Shown: positions 35,318 to 44,590 of the stretch, one piece after another | How the letters are laid out: the number at the start of each line of letters is the position of its first letter | Position numbering within the stretch: the first letter of the stretch is position 1 | Assembly: GCF_029051645.1 (NCBI RefSeq) | Contig: NZ_JAACFS010000025.1 | Span: 1-64,000, forward strand | Source: Bradyrhizobium sp. CSA112 | GTDB taxonomy: Bacteria > Pseudomonadota > Alphaproteobacteria > Rhizobiales > Xanthobacteraceae | DNA: 64,000 bases | Direction: 5' to 3' | Notes under the pieces: model-generated | The model's input: the letters and a program-made list of their open reading frames with translations, nothing else | Told to the model about the DNA's origin: nothing | Databases searched by the model: none | Made by a program: the position numbers and the translations under genes

Positions 35318-37540
35318 CTAATGCTTCGCCGCCTTGTTCGCTGCGGCGTTGTTGAGCACGATCAGGCCGTCGACGGCGACGCCGACCTTGCTGTTGATCA
35401 AAAACGGATTGACGTCGATCGAGGCGATCCGGGTGCCCGCATCGGCCATCAGGTTGGACAGGCCGACCAGCGCCTTCACGGCGGAAGGCTCGTGCAGCGC
35501 CGGCTTGCCGCGATAGCCCTTAATTTTCACGCCGGCCTTGGTCTTGCCGATGAGCTGCTTCGCCTCAGCGTCATCCAGCGGTGCGCCGGCGAGCGCGACG
35601 TCCTTCATCAATTCGATATCAACGCCGCCGGTGCCGAACAGCACCACCGGCCCCATCTCGGCGTCGAGCGAGGCGCCGACCACGAGTTCGAGGTCGGCCT
35701 TGACCTGCTGCGCGATCAGAATGCCTTCGAGTTTCGGCTTACTCTTGATCTTCTTCACCCGCGCCGTGATGTCGTTGAACGCGTTTTTCACATCGGCCGC
35801 GCTGTTGAGGTTCAGCACCACGCCGCCGATGTCGGATTTGTGCAGGATCTCGGCGCTGACGACTTTTGCTACGACGGGAAAGCCGATCTTCTTGGCGATC
35901 TTCACCGCCTCCGACGCGGTCTGCGCGATTTCTTCCTTGGAGACGGGAATGCCGTAGGCCTTGAGAAGCTTTTTCGATGCCACTTCGTCCAGCGCGGCGG
36001 CGCCGTTGGCGGCTTTGAGCGTCCTTTCCAACACCGCGCGCGCGGAAGCTTTCGAGCTCGACACGATGTCGGGCACTTCCTTGCGCAGGGACGCATACTC
36101 GATGAGTGACTTGATCGCGCCGACCGCCCGGTCGAGACCCTGCATGACCGCGACGTTCGGCAGCGATTTGCGCAGAGCCTTGGTGAAGTCAGTGAACCCG
36201 ATCGACATCGCGCTGATGTAAACGACAGGCTTGCTTGCCGCGCCGGCCATCTCGTTGACGAGCCGCAGATTACGCTCGCGCAATTCGTGCGGCGCCTTCG
36301 GCAGTTCGGCGTCGATGATAACGATATCGGTGTCGGGGTCGTCGATCATGATCTTGATCGACTTGATGTAGACGGAGGGATCGACCACAGCGGCAAAGCC
36401 CGCATCGAGCGGATTGCCGACAATGCTGCCGGGGCCGAGCATTTGCGCCAGTTGCTCTGTTGCATTCGCGCTGAGCGGGGCGAAATTCATGCCGGCCGAA
36501 TAGAACGCGTCGATCAGAAGGCCACGCTTGCCGCCAGACAGTGAAACCGCGGCGATACGGTTGCCTTTCGGCGGATCGGCATGGACGAAACATTCGGTGG
36601 TCTCGATCAGCTCGTCCAGCCCGCGGACGCGGATCACGCCTTCGCGCGTCGAGATCGCGTCAAAGGTTTCGATCGAGCCGGCGAGCGCGCCGGTATGCGC
36701 CATCGCGGCGGCCCGGCCGCCTTCGGAGGCGCCGAGCTTGAGCGCGATCACCGGCTTGCCGGCGGCGCGTGCGGCCTTGCAGGCTTCGCGAAACACTTTC
36801 GTGTTCCGGACGCCTTCGAGATAGACCACGATGACGCGGATAGAGGGATCGGCTGCGAAATAGGCCATCAAATCGGGCGTCTCGAGACCGGTCTCGTTGC
36901 CGGTCGTGACCATGTAGCCGACGCCGACGCCGCGATCTTCCAGCGTCTGGCGGATCGCCATCACGATCGCGCCGGATTGCCCGACAATCGCGACAGGACC
37001 GGCTTCCATGGTGACGATGCGGTCGTCGATATTGGTGAACAGCTTTTCGCCTGCGCTCAGATTGCCGAGGCAGTTCGGGCCGGTGACGGCGAGGCCGGTT
37101 TCTTCCACGGCTTCTTTCAATTCAACGGCCAGCCGCTGGCTTTCCTCGTCCTGCAGCTCGCTGAAGCCCGAGGTGACGATGGTCGCAGAGCGCGCGCCGG
37201 CGGCTGCGGCATCGCGGATCACCTGCACGGCGAAACGCGCCGGCACCAGCACCAGCACATGATCGGGCTTTTCCGGCAGGCTCGCAAAATCCTTGTAGCA
37301 GGGCACGCCCCAGATCGTTTCGCGCTTGGCGTTGACCGGAAACAGCCCGCCTTCGTACTTGTATTTGATCAGATTGTTCCAGATGCGCTCTGCATAGTTG
37401 CCGGGCTTGTCGGTGGCGCCGACCAGCACGATGTTGCGCGGGTGGAGCATCGCATGGATACGCTTGACGATGTCGCTGGCGTCAGGCGAGGGCGACCATT
37501 TTTCGGCTTGATGCGATGCGGTGCGTGCCTGGGCGTCCAT
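35318..37540 (-). CDS. Acetate--CoA ligase family protein (ADP-forming type acyl-CoA synthetase)
   Basis: A 740-aa single-chain enzyme. Domain order: CoA-binding Rossmann domain (HPRNIVLVGATDKPGNYAER), succinyl-CoA-synthetase-like flavodoxin domains with the phospho-His segment AMAHTGALAG and IVGQSGAIVMAI, then a C-terminal ATP-grasp domain (AYGIPVSKEEIA, PVVAKVVSAEILHKSDIGGV, LFGTGGVDIEL). This is the layout of ADP-forming acyl-CoA synthetases and protein-acetyltransferase relatives, but no GNAT domain is present here. It would interconvert an acyl-CoA and acid with ATP; the acyl specificity is unknown. It is monocistronic. Confidence 0.9.
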   Translation of the reverse strand: MDAQARTASHQAEKWSPSPDASDIVKRIHAMLHPRNIVLVGATDKPGNYAERIWNNLIKYKYEGGLFPVNAKRETIWGVPCYKDFASLPEKPDHVLVLVPARFAVQVIRDAAAAGARSATIVTSGFSELQDEESQRLAVELKEAVEETGLAVTGPNCLGNLSAGEKLFTNIDDRIVTMEAGPVAIVGQSGAIVMAIRQTLEDRGVGVGYMVTTGNETGLETPDLMAYFAADPSIRVIVVYLEGVRNTKVFREACKAARAAGKPVIALKLGASEGGRAAAMAHTGALAGSIETFDAISTREGVIRVRGLDELIETTECFVHADPPKGNRIAAVSLSGGKRGLLIDAFYSAGMNFAPLSANATEQLAQMLGPGSIVGNPLDAGFAAVVDPSVYIKSIKIMIDDPDTDIVIIDAELPKAPHELRERNLRLVNEMAGAASKPVVYISAMSIGFTDFTKALRKSLPNVAVMQGLDRAVGAIKSLIEYASLRKEVPDIVSSSKASARAVLERTLKAANGAAALDEVASKKLLKAYGIPVSKEEIAQTASEAVKIAKKIGFPVVAKVVSAEILHKSDIGGVVLNLNSAADVKNAFNDITARVKKIKSKPKLEGILIAQQVKADLELVVGASLDAEMGPVVLFGTGGVDIELMKDVALAGAPLDDAEAKQLIGKTKAGVKIKGYRGKPALHEPSAVKALVGLSNLMADAGTRIASIDVNPFLINSKVGVAVDGLIVLNNAAANKAAKH

Positions 37541-37704
37541 GGATATCCCTTAACTCTTCCTTGGCCGTGGCGATCGAGGACGAACGCCGCGTCATGATTT
37601 TCTTGTGATTGAGGCCTTTCTATTGGGACTTGGCGAGGGTGGCAACACGCGTTGCGCGAGCAGCGCCATTCGCTCCGCGCACGATATCCCGGCTCGCGGA
37701 GAAT

Positions 37705-38286
37705 TCAGTGCAGATCCGGAACTGACACAATCATGGTGGCGTGCACAAGATAACGCTCCGGCCCTTGCGTCAGCGCGTCGAACGGCCAGCAGGTCGATAG
37801 CACCAGGTGATGTCCATCCGCGAACGGATCGATGCCGGAGGCATCGAAGTGCACGACCGAAGCGGCATCCACCCGGTAGCGGAAGTGTTTGCCGTCGCTT
37901 CGCGTCACCTCGATCTCGTCACCGACGACGATGTTCTTCAGGAAAGCGAAATGCGTGTCGCGATGCGCCGAATAGACGGCAACGCCGCGTTCGCCGGCAT
38001 TGGGCGTTCGTTCGACATGGCCCGGGCCAAAGGCGAGCGCCTGGCCGCTGCTGCCCGCGAGCACGATGGCGCTGGCATGGATCCGCTTCACTTCGATGCG
38101 GGCGACTGGCCACGTATCGGCCCATGACCACGGCTTGGTCTCGCGCCCGGTGGCGATGGCTTTCTCAAAGGCGTGTTCGAGCAGGACCTGCGCAACCAGC
38201 GCCTTGGCGTGGATGTAGGCGCCCTGGCCGAACAAGAGGAGACCGGCAAGGGCGAGAAGGGGAAGGACGAAGCGGGGCAATCTCAT
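37705..38286 (-). CDS. Class GN sortase (proteobacterial)
   Basis: A 193-aa transpeptidase. An N-terminal hydrophobic segment (FVLPLLALAGLLLFGQGAYI) anchors it in the inner membrane with the catalytic domain outside. Catalytic residues are His108 (SAHRDTHF), Cys166 (LSTCWPF) and Arg178 (GPERYL). The sequence around TCWPFDALTQGPERYLV matches my memory of the Gram-negative class GN sortases. Its likely substrate, a VIT/VWA protein with an LPRTA sorting signal, is encoded just upstream (38483-40774) on the same strand, so the two form a dedicated pair. Confidence 0.92.
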   Translation of the reverse strand: MRLPRFVLPLLALAGLLLFGQGAYIHAKALVAQVLLEHAFEKAIATGRETKPWSWADTWPVARIEVKRIHASAIVLAGSSGQALAFGPGHVERTPNAGERGVAVYSAHRDTHFAFLKNIVVGDEIEVTRSDGKHFRYRVDAASVVHFDASGIDPFADGHHLVLSTCWPFDALTQGPERYLVHATMIVSVPDLH

Positions 38287-38295
38287 CGGAGTACT

Positions 38296-38386
38296 CCGTC
38301 ATTCCGGGATGGTCCGAAGGACCAGACCCGGAATCTCGAGATTCCGGGTTCGATGCTTTCGCATCGCCCCGGAATGACAGCGGAGG
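38296..38386. repeat. Dispersed palindromic repeat (cattccggg / cccggaatgac family)
   Basis: gtcattccgggatgg at the left, the inner palindrome cggaatctcgagattccg, and catcgccccggaatgac at the right. It lies between the sortase-substrate gene and the sortase gene. Relatives occur at 51481, 53458 and 55402. Confidence 0.7.
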
Positions 38387-38482
38387 AGAAAAAAGCGGCG
38401 CGCGCGGCCCTGGGGGGACGGGTGAAGCCGCGCGCGCTCTGGAAAAGAGGAGGTCGGGGAGGTCTCCTCTTTTCATCCGACG

Positions 38483-40774
38483 TCAACGCCGTGACATCTG
38501 ACGCCGTTGACGCCGATTGAGCACCAACAGGATCAGGCTGACTGTGAGCAGGATCACGCCTGCGATCATCTTCAGTTCGGCGTCAGTCGCCGTCCTCGGC
38601 AGCGTGACCGTATTGGGCGCTTGGGTGGTGACAGGCTGTGCCCGCTTCAGCGCTGCGACTTGAACCTGTGCCTCGTCCGCGCCTGCGCGCCGTTCGGCCG
38701 GCGCTGCCGGAACGCGTGGGCGCTCGCCGAACACCTTTTCAAAATCCCAACCGGCCGGCAGGTTGATCGGCAGTTCCGAGACCTTGAGCGGTTCGCCTTG
38801 GGGGCGGCTCGGAGTCTTGTCGACCGCAACCAGGCTGGTCAGCCGCGTGACGAGCTGATGCTCGAGCGCCAGCGCCAAAATGGTCTTGTCGGCATCTTCT
38901 GGATTGGCCTGCCGCGTGGTGCGCGCAACCTCGGCATCCGCGATCTTGCGCCGTGCCCAGAGCTTGGACAGGCCCTTGCCTTCGGCGGCGTTCGCCAGCG
39001 GAAGGGTGACGACCCAGGGACGGTCGCCGATGCGGCCCTTGATTTCGACCGAGCCCGCGAGCTTGTCGAGCTTTGCCGCTAGAACCAGCGGCTCGTCGCG
39101 ATAGACATCAGGGATCGCGACGGGCGTGATGTCGGCCGCGGCGTCGGAAAATTTTGCAGTGAGGTTGGTCACCGCTGGATTCTCCAATTTGGCGAACAGG
39201 CCGCGCATGCGCTCCTCGACCTGTTCGACCGAGCCGATATGGGTGAAGGTGCCGCGGCCGAGTTCGGCGGCGCGTGTCATCAGGTAGGTATTCGGGGCTG
39301 AACCGATGCCGACCATGAAGATGCGCGAGCGGCCGCGCAGCGCGCTGATGGTTTCGAACAATTGCTGCTCATTGCCGATCGCGCCGTCGGTCAGGAACAC
39401 GACCTGCCTGATATAGTTGGCATCGCCGGCGTTGTCTGACAGCGCCGCGCGCATCGCCGGCACCATCTCGGTGCCGCCGCTGGCCTGCAGCGCGCCGACA
39501 TAGGAGGTGGCGCGGCCGATATGCTCCCTGTCGGCCGGCACGGCTGACGGGAACAACACTTCCATGGTGTGATCGAACCGGATGACATTGAAGCGGTCGT
39601 TCGGCTGCAGGCGGCCGAGGGCGTAGATGAGGCTCGCCTTGGCCTGGATGATCGAGACGCCGCCCATCGAGCCGGAATTGTCGATCACGAAGATCACCTC
39701 GCGCGGCAGCGGCTTCTGCTGCGCTTGCTCGACCGCCGGCGGCGTGACGAACGCCAGCAGATAATCGGAATCGCCGACGCGCTCGCGGAACAACCCTACC
39801 GACGGCGTCTTCTCGGCTGCAGGCTTCCAGGTCAGCTCGAAATCGCGGTCCGCCGGCACCGGGCCTTCGGCAAGGCGGAGAATGCTCGTGTTGGCGTCAG
39901 GTTTTTCGGTCTTGATCGCGTGATGGAGGCTCTTGACTTCGCCGAGCGGGAAGCCCGCTTGCAGCCGCACGGTGATGCGGGTCGGATTGACCGGCGCGTT
40001 GCTCGCGGGGTCGAGCACCTCGGGCGAGATGCGGTCGCGATCCGGCACGGGGTCGGATTTGACGGCTCCCCAACCTCCGCCATCGGGCCGGAATTCGACG
40101 CTCTGCACGACGGGCGCGGGATTATAGCGCGGCGCGACCACCATCGGCACCCGCAGCGAGAACTCGTTGCCGGATTGTTGGACCGGCTCCTGATATTCGA
40201 TCTGCACCAGCACGGTTTCGCCGGGGCCGATATTGGCGACCGAATTGGTGAAGATGTTCGGCCGTTCCTGTTCGGTCAGCGCCGCCTTCTGCCCGTTCTG
40301 CTTTGCCTGTTCGTAGATGATTTTCGCCTGTTGCCGCTCCTTGATGTCGCCGACCACGACGCGATCGCCGATCACCATCTTCAGCGTATCGACGGCGCCG
40401 CCGGACGGAAACGGATAGACATAGACAGCCTCGACCCAGTCTTGCGTAGGGTTGCGGAATATCTGGGTGACGCGGGCGCGGACCGTCGGACCCGATACGG
40501 TGAGATCGACATCGATGCCGAGGCGCGATGCATCGGCGTAACCTTCCTCATTCTTTATGAGCAGCGAACCAGAGCGAGCGTCGCCCGGCTTGAGATAGTT
40601 GGCCGATAGGCGTTCCGCCGACCACACCGGCTCAAAGCTCAAAAATAATGCCGCAAACCCGACCAGGATTACGGCAACGCCCTGCATCACGAAGAACAGC
40701 ACCAGCCTGATCAGGCCGGGCTGTTCGCTGCGTTTGTCGGCCTCAATTTCGTCGCATGTCGTCATGTCGCTCAC
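38483..40774 (-). CDS. Sortase target protein with VIT and VWA domains and LPXTA-type signal
   Basis: A 763-aa protein like the marine proteobacterial sortase target proteins. An N-terminal transmembrane or signal segment (about 22-44) is followed by a VIT domain (about 55-185) with KNEEGYADASRLGID and YVYPFPSGGAVD, and by a VWA domain with metal motif DNSGSMGG near residue 366 and FLTDGAIGNE. The C-terminus has a full sorting signal: LPRTA (725-729), a hydrophobic stretch (MIAGVILLTVSLILLVL) and a basic tail NRRQRRQMSRR. The paired sortase gene is about 200 bases downstream. The protein resembles inter-alpha-trypsin-inhibitor heavy chains. Its role in the envelope is unknown. Confidence 0.93.
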   Translation of the reverse strand: MSDMTTCDEIEADKRSEQPGLIRLVLFFVMQGVAVILVGFAALFLSFEPVWSAERLSANYLKPGDARSGSLLIKNEEGYADASRLGIDVDLTVSGPTVRARVTQIFRNPTQDWVEAVYVYPFPSGGAVDTLKMVIGDRVVVGDIKERQQAKIIYEQAKQNGQKAALTEQERPNIFTNSVANIGPGETVLVQIEYQEPVQQSGNEFSLRVPMVVAPRYNPAPVVQSVEFRPDGGGWGAVKSDPVPDRDRISPEVLDPASNAPVNPTRITVRLQAGFPLGEVKSLHHAIKTEKPDANTSILRLAEGPVPADRDFELTWKPAAEKTPSVGLFRERVGDSDYLLAFVTPPAVEQAQQKPLPREVIFVIDNSGSMGGVSIIQAKASLIYALGRLQPNDRFNVIRFDHTMEVLFPSAVPADREHIGRATSYVGALQASGGTEMVPAMRAALSDNAGDANYIRQVVFLTDGAIGNEQQLFETISALRGRSRIFMVGIGSAPNTYLMTRAAELGRGTFTHIGSVEQVEERMRGLFAKLENPAVTNLTAKFSDAAADITPVAIPDVYRDEPLVLAAKLDKLAGSVEIKGRIGDRPWVVTLPLANAAEGKGLSKLWARRKIADAEVARTTRQANPEDADKTILALALEHQLVTRLTSLVAVDKTPSRPQGEPLKVSELPINLPAGWDFEKVFGERPRVPAAPAERRAGADEAQVQVAALKRAQPVTTQAPNTVTLPRTATDAELKMIAGVILLTVSLILLVLNRRQRRQMSRR

Positions 40775-40953
40775 TCCCGAACGGCGATTTCGCCATGGTG
40801 TGAGGGTGCGGAAATCAGTGATTTGGCGCGAGCGGAATGATCGGCCTTATTCAGCCGCCGGCCAGCGCGGCACACCACCGCCGCGGCGGCTTTGTGCGGG
40901 TTTGTGATGGGTTGTGCGTCTGGTACACTGGCGCAGATCAAGCAGGGGTGACG

Positions 40954-41721
40954 ATGCCGACGCCGGACAAGCAGCTTTCCGCCGAGCAAAGCCGGCAGAT
41001 CGCGGACACTATTCGCGAGGAGATCGCGCGCCGCCGCATCTCCCGGCAATCGCTGGCGGAGCTCGCCAAGCTCAGCCTTTCGACGCTGGAAAAAGTGCTC
41101 GGTGGCCGCCGCCCGTTCACCCTTGCCACCACCGTCCGCCTCGAGCAGGCGCTCGGCGTCTCCCTGCGCAAGACAACGGAGGCGCCGCCGGCGCCTGCCG
41201 TCGCCGTCAACGGCGAGGTTGCGCCGGATGGACTGGGTGCCTACTCGCGCCGTGCGGTGGCCTGGATCGAGGGAACCTATGTCACGGTACGGCCGTCGTT
41301 CGGCGACAAGGACGCGATCTTCGCCTACCGCACCGAGATATCCTGGGACGCGGCGGCATCGTCGCTGGTGTTTCACGAAAGCGAGCGGCAGGACGCGGCT
41401 TTCACCCAATTCGGCGAAGTGGCGGTGCCGAACCAGTCCGGCCACATCTATCTCGTCACCAACCGGCACGGCCAGCATCGCCTGATCACAGTGGCACGGC
41501 TGGCGATTTCGGGCGAGATGTACGGCATCATCACCACATTGCTCGCAGGCCGCGGCTCGATGTTGACGCCGATCGCCGCGCCAATCGCCTATTTGCCGAT
41601 CAAGATGGTCGCCGATCCGACCTTCGGCCGGGTCTCAGTCGATGATCCCAACTACGCGCAATATCGCCAGCATTTGCGTCGGACGACGGAAGAGCCGTTC
41701 GCGCTGTTCTTGCCGGGGTAA
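40954..41721 (+). CDS. Helix-turn-helix regulator with unknown C-terminal domain
   Basis: Predicted 255 aa from ATG 40954; the frame is open to 40837. The N-terminal ~70 residues form an XRE-like HTH (REEIARRRISRQSLAELAKL then STLEKVLGGRRPFTLATTV). The remaining ~170 residues form a beta-rich domain (YVTVRPSFGDKDAIFAYRTE and HIYLVTNRHGQHRLITVARL) that I do not recognise; it may sense a ligand. It is divergent from the sortase-target gene with a 179-base gap, so it may regulate that pair. Confidence 0.8.
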   Translation: MPTPDKQLSAEQSRQIADTIREEIARRRISRQSLAELAKLSLSTLEKVLGGRRPFTLATTVRLEQALGVSLRKTTEAPPAPAVAVNGEVAPDGLGAYSRRAVAWIEGTYVTVRPSFGDKDAIFAYRTEISWDAAASSLVFHESERQDAAFTQFGEVAVPNQSGHIYLVTNRHGQHRLITVARLAISGEMYGIITTLLAGRGSMLTPIAAPIAYLPIKMVADPTFGRVSVDDPNYAQYRQHLRRTTEEPFALFLPG

Positions 41722-41788
41722 GGCCCACCGGCCTTGCATTCCCGAAGAAGCAGCCTATATGGCTCTTATTCGAAGTAATCGCTCTGCC

Positions 41789-41816
41789 TTGTTGACCACG
41801 CCGAACCGGCTCTAAT
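41789..41816 (+). promoter_or_regulatory. Possible sigma-70 promoter for the cold-shock gene
   Basis: ttgttg (41789-41794), a 16-base spacer and tctaat (41811-41816) fit a weak housekeeping promoter. It would give an untranslated leader of about 75-80 bases before the cold-shock ATG, as such genes often have. No experimental support; other matches are possible. Confidence 0.25.
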
Positions 41817-41900
41817 CCCCAAGACATCGTTGAAATCGGATCAAGCCTGCGCGGAGGTCGTGCGGGCAAAAGCGCTTTCGCGCATCTTGGAGATAGTTAC

Positions 41901-42110
41901 ATGGCTACCGGAACAGTTAAGTGGTTCAACGCGACCAAGGGCTTCGGCTTCATTCAGCCCGATGATGGCAGCACCGACGTTTTCGTTCATATCAGCGCCG
42001 TCGAACGTGCAGGTCTGAGCTCGCTCAATGAAGGTCAGAAGATCTCGTTCGAAGCGAAGAAGGACCCGATGCGCGGCAAGACCAGCGCCGAGAACCTTCG
42101 CGTCGATTAA
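41901..42110 (+). CDS. cspA: Cold-shock domain protein
   Basis: A 69-aa single CSD protein that binds single-stranded RNA/DNA and melts RNA structure. RNP-1 is KGFGFIQ and RNP-2 is VFVHI, both intact; the N-terminus MATGTVKWFNATKGFGFIQP is classic. The ATG at 41901 has ttggaga about seven bases upstream. It is a single gene with its own terminator at 42173-42201. The symbol is generic: bacteria of this group have several paralogues. Confidence 0.95.
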   Translation: MATGTVKWFNATKGFGFIQPDDGSTDVFVHISAVERAGLSSLNEGQKISFEAKKDPMRGKTSAENLRVD

Positions 42111-42172
42111 AGGTTGCCGATTTCGGGATTTCCACGGATGTACTGGGATCCTCAAATTGGCCTCTGATACAG

Positions 42173-42201
42173 GAGCCCGCCGGTGATGAACCGGCGGGCT
42201 C
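42173..42201 (+). terminator. Rho-independent terminator after the cold-shock gene
   Basis: Perfect 11-bp stem gagcccgccgg (42173-42183) and ccggcgggctc (42191-42201) with a seven-base loop tgatgaa, followed by ttcgtttgt. It lies about 60 bases after the cold-shock stop and 25 bases before the convergent acyl-CoA synthetase stop. Confidence 0.85.
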
Positions 42202-42225
42202 TTCGTTTGTCGCATGCCGGCGCGA

Positions 42226-43779
42226 TCATGAAGCAATGGCCGCTTTGTCGGTCGGCTTCGGCGCGCTGAATCTCTCTCGCAATGTCGGCTTGTGGATTTT
42301 CCCGGTCGCGTTGCGCGGCAGGGCATCGACGAACTCGATCAGGCGCGGACATTTGAACCGCGCCAGATTGGCCTGGCAGTGCGCATGGATCTCTTCTGGC
42401 CGGAGCGTATGGCCTGTCTTGACCGCAACGATCGCCATGCCGACCTCGCCCCATTGCTCATCGGGAATGCCGATCACGGCAGCTTCTGCGATTGCCGTGA
42501 GCTGATGCAGCACGCTCTCGACTTCGGCCGGATAGACATTCTCGCCGCCGGAAATGTACATGTCCTTCCAGCGATCGACGATATAGTAGAACCCTTCTTC
42601 GTCGACGCGCGTGGCATCGCCGGTGTGCAGCCAGCCGTCGGTGAATGACGATTGGTTGGCGTCCGGCCTGTTCCAGTAGCCCGGCGTGACGTTCGGCCCC
42701 CTGACCCAGAGCTCGCCGAGTTCGCCGACATCCGCGTCGGTTCCGTCAGGACGGACGATCCGCACTTCCGTATGCAGCACCGGCTTGCCGGACGAGCCGG
42801 CCTTGCGCACGGCGTCTTCCTTGTCGAGCGTGAGCACGGCCGGGCTGGTCTCGGTCATGCCGTATCCCTGCTGCAGGGCGACGCCGCGTTCCTCCCACAC
42901 CTTCAAAAGTGGCACCGGCATCGGCGCACCGCCGACGCCGCCGATCACGAGCCGGCTGAAGTCGGAGGTGGCAAAAGCAGGGTGCTGCGCCATGAACTGG
43001 TAGATCGAGGGTACGCCGAAGAATTGGTTGATGCCCCACGACGGATCGCTGATCAGTTGCAGCGCCACGCCGGGATCGAACGCGCGCATGATCAGGACCG
43101 TGCCGCCGGCATGCAGCACCGGGTTGGTGTAGCAATTGAGCCCGCCGGTATGGAACAGCGGCAGCACGGTGAGCAGCACGCTCGACGGAGAAATATAGGC
43201 GGGGCCGCCGAGATTGACGCAGTTCCAGAACGTCATGCCATGCGTGATGATCGCGCCCTTGGGCAGGCCCGTGGTACCCGAGGTGTACATGATGGTCGAG
43301 ATGTCGTCATGCGTGACGTCCTCAAAGCGGTCGAGGGGCTTTGAAGCCGCGATCGCCGCTTCGTAGGAGCCGCCCGCACCGAGCAGCAGCGCCGACGAAA
43401 CATTGCAGAGCTTGGCGACGGATAGCGCGATTTCGGCGAGATCCGTGTCGTGAATCATCACCTTCGGCGAGGCATCGCCGACGATGAACTGCAATTCCGG
43501 AACCGTAAGCCGCGTGTTCAGCGGCAGGAATACCGCGCCGATCCGGCCGCAGGCGAACTGCACCTCGAGCGTATCGGTCGTGTTCAGCGCCAGCACAGCG
43601 ACGCGGTCGCCGCGCGTGACGCCGAGTTTGTCGCGCAGATGGGTGGCAAGACGCGAAATCCGCGCATCGAACTGCGCGTAGGAGAGCCGGCGTTCGCTGG
43701 CGAGGTCGATGGCAGCGATCTTGTCCGGCGTGCGCCGGCCGAAATGCGCGATCCAGTCGTAATAGCGAACCGACGACAT
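42226..43779 (-). CDS. Long-chain/medium-chain acyl-CoA synthetase (AMP-forming)
   Basis: A 517-aa ANL-superfamily enzyme that activates a carboxylic acid as acyl-AMP and then acyl-CoA. The P-loop YTSGTTGLPKG is near residues 167-177, with QGYGMTETSP (A5), GWLHTGD (A7), RWKDMYISGGENVYPAEVE (A8) and the C-terminal catalytic Lys in LPRNATGKIHK. The length and motifs fit FadD/FadK-like or cyclohexanecarboxylate-type ligases; the chain length is unknown. It is monocistronic. A functional link to the acyl-CoA cluster at 50.3-59.1 kb is possible but not shown. Confidence 0.92.
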   Translation of the reverse strand: MSSVRYYDWIAHFGRRTPDKIAAIDLASERRLSYAQFDARISRLATHLRDKLGVTRGDRVAVLALNTTDTLEVQFACGRIGAVFLPLNTRLTVPELQFIVGDASPKVMIHDTDLAEIALSVAKLCNVSSALLLGAGGSYEAAIAASKPLDRFEDVTHDDISTIMYTSGTTGLPKGAIITHGMTFWNCVNLGGPAYISPSSVLLTVLPLFHTGGLNCYTNPVLHAGGTVLIMRAFDPGVALQLISDPSWGINQFFGVPSIYQFMAQHPAFATSDFSRLVIGGVGGAPMPVPLLKVWEERGVALQQGYGMTETSPAVLTLDKEDAVRKAGSSGKPVLHTEVRIVRPDGTDADVGELGELWVRGPNVTPGYWNRPDANQSSFTDGWLHTGDATRVDEEGFYYIVDRWKDMYISGGENVYPAEVESVLHQLTAIAEAAVIGIPDEQWGEVGMAIVAVKTGHTLRPEEIHAHCQANLARFKCPRLIEFVDALPRNATGKIHKPTLRERFSAPKPTDKAAIAS

Positions 43780-43940
43780 GCTTCCTCCACGTCCAGCGGT
43801 CTTGCACCGCCTGCTTTGCTTGATGGCATTCTGTCTGGCAGATGAGGGGTCACATGGGGACGCTGTCTTGCGTGGAGTGGCTGGGACTGTTCGGGCGGAG
43901 CGGCGTTAGTTGTTTCTGAGGTGCCCACCTACACACCAAC

Positions 43941-44042
43941 CGTCATACCCGCGGAGGCGGGTATCCAGTACGCCGCGGCCTATCGATTCGATCGCGGGCG
44001 TCTCTGGAATACTGGATCACCCGCCTTCGCGGGTGATGACAG
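43941..44042. repeat. Palindromic intergenic repeat (cgtcatacccgcg type)
   Basis: Arms gtcatacccgcggaggcggg and cccgccttcgcgggtgatga with an inner tatcgattcgat core and ccagta/tactgg pair. A familiar dispersed element of Bradyrhizobium-like genomes. Confidence 0.7.
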
Positions 44043-44068
44043 CCGGGGAAGACACACCTTCACGCTCT

Positions 44069-44530
44069 CGCGGCCTGATTTGCCCGAGGCTTGCTACCGA
44101 ATTTCCTCAACCCTCCAAACAGAGGGCGCAGGGAATGCCGGGTGCACGCTGCACCCGCGGTCTCGTGTGCAATAGGTACAAAAAATGCGCACACGAGCAT
44201 ACAGGGCAGCGGAGGCATCCGACATTCCCTGCGCAATGGCTTTACGGCTTATATCGTGCTCTCCCCGGTCGGGCCGGGCTCGTTGTCACCGTCGCCGGCG
44301 GAATTGCTTCCATCGACTTGACGCCAGCATCGGGGCGTCAGGACCACACGACTTCGCCGTACGCTTCTGTCACGCTCGTCTGTCGCAACAGCGGCGTCCA
44401 CCGCATCCCATCCCGCGCTTGTGACGATCGCGAAACGCCCCTCGTACCGGGACGGGACGAAATCGATATATTGCTGATTTGGGTCGGTCGTCAAGCGAAT
44501 TTCGGAAAATCAGAAATTGGTTGAGGCGAC
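44069..44530. repeat. Long dispersed noncoding repeat (about 460 bases)
   Basis: It begins gcggcctgatttgcccgagg and includes gggaatgccgggtgcacgct and acaaaaaatgcgcacacgag. Translations such as HPTFPAQWLYGLYRALPG recur, to my memory, as spurious short proteins across Bradyrhizobium genomes in several frames, so this is a repeated DNA element and not a gene. It shows no transposase frame, and its ends are not sharp by eye. Confidence 0.55.
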
Positions 44531-44590
44531 CGAGCACATCGCGTCAGGCCGAGAAGTTTCATGAACGGACGGTGTTCGGTTTGTCGTGTA

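Larger units (their letters stand above)
43780..44590. other. Gene-free region (about 810 bases) made largely of dispersed repeats
   Basis: No supported gene. It contains the upstream region of the acyl-CoA synthetase gene, a palindromic repeat at 43941-44042 and a longer dispersed element at about 44069-44530. Reading frames in it are of the type often misannotated as proteins. Confidence 0.6.

Noticed and set aside
43910..44524. Open frame of 204 codons in the region after the acyl-CoA synthetase
   Set aside because: It crosses two dispersed repeats and lacks a start site; several frames of the same DNA give equally plausible peptides, so it is repeat sequence.
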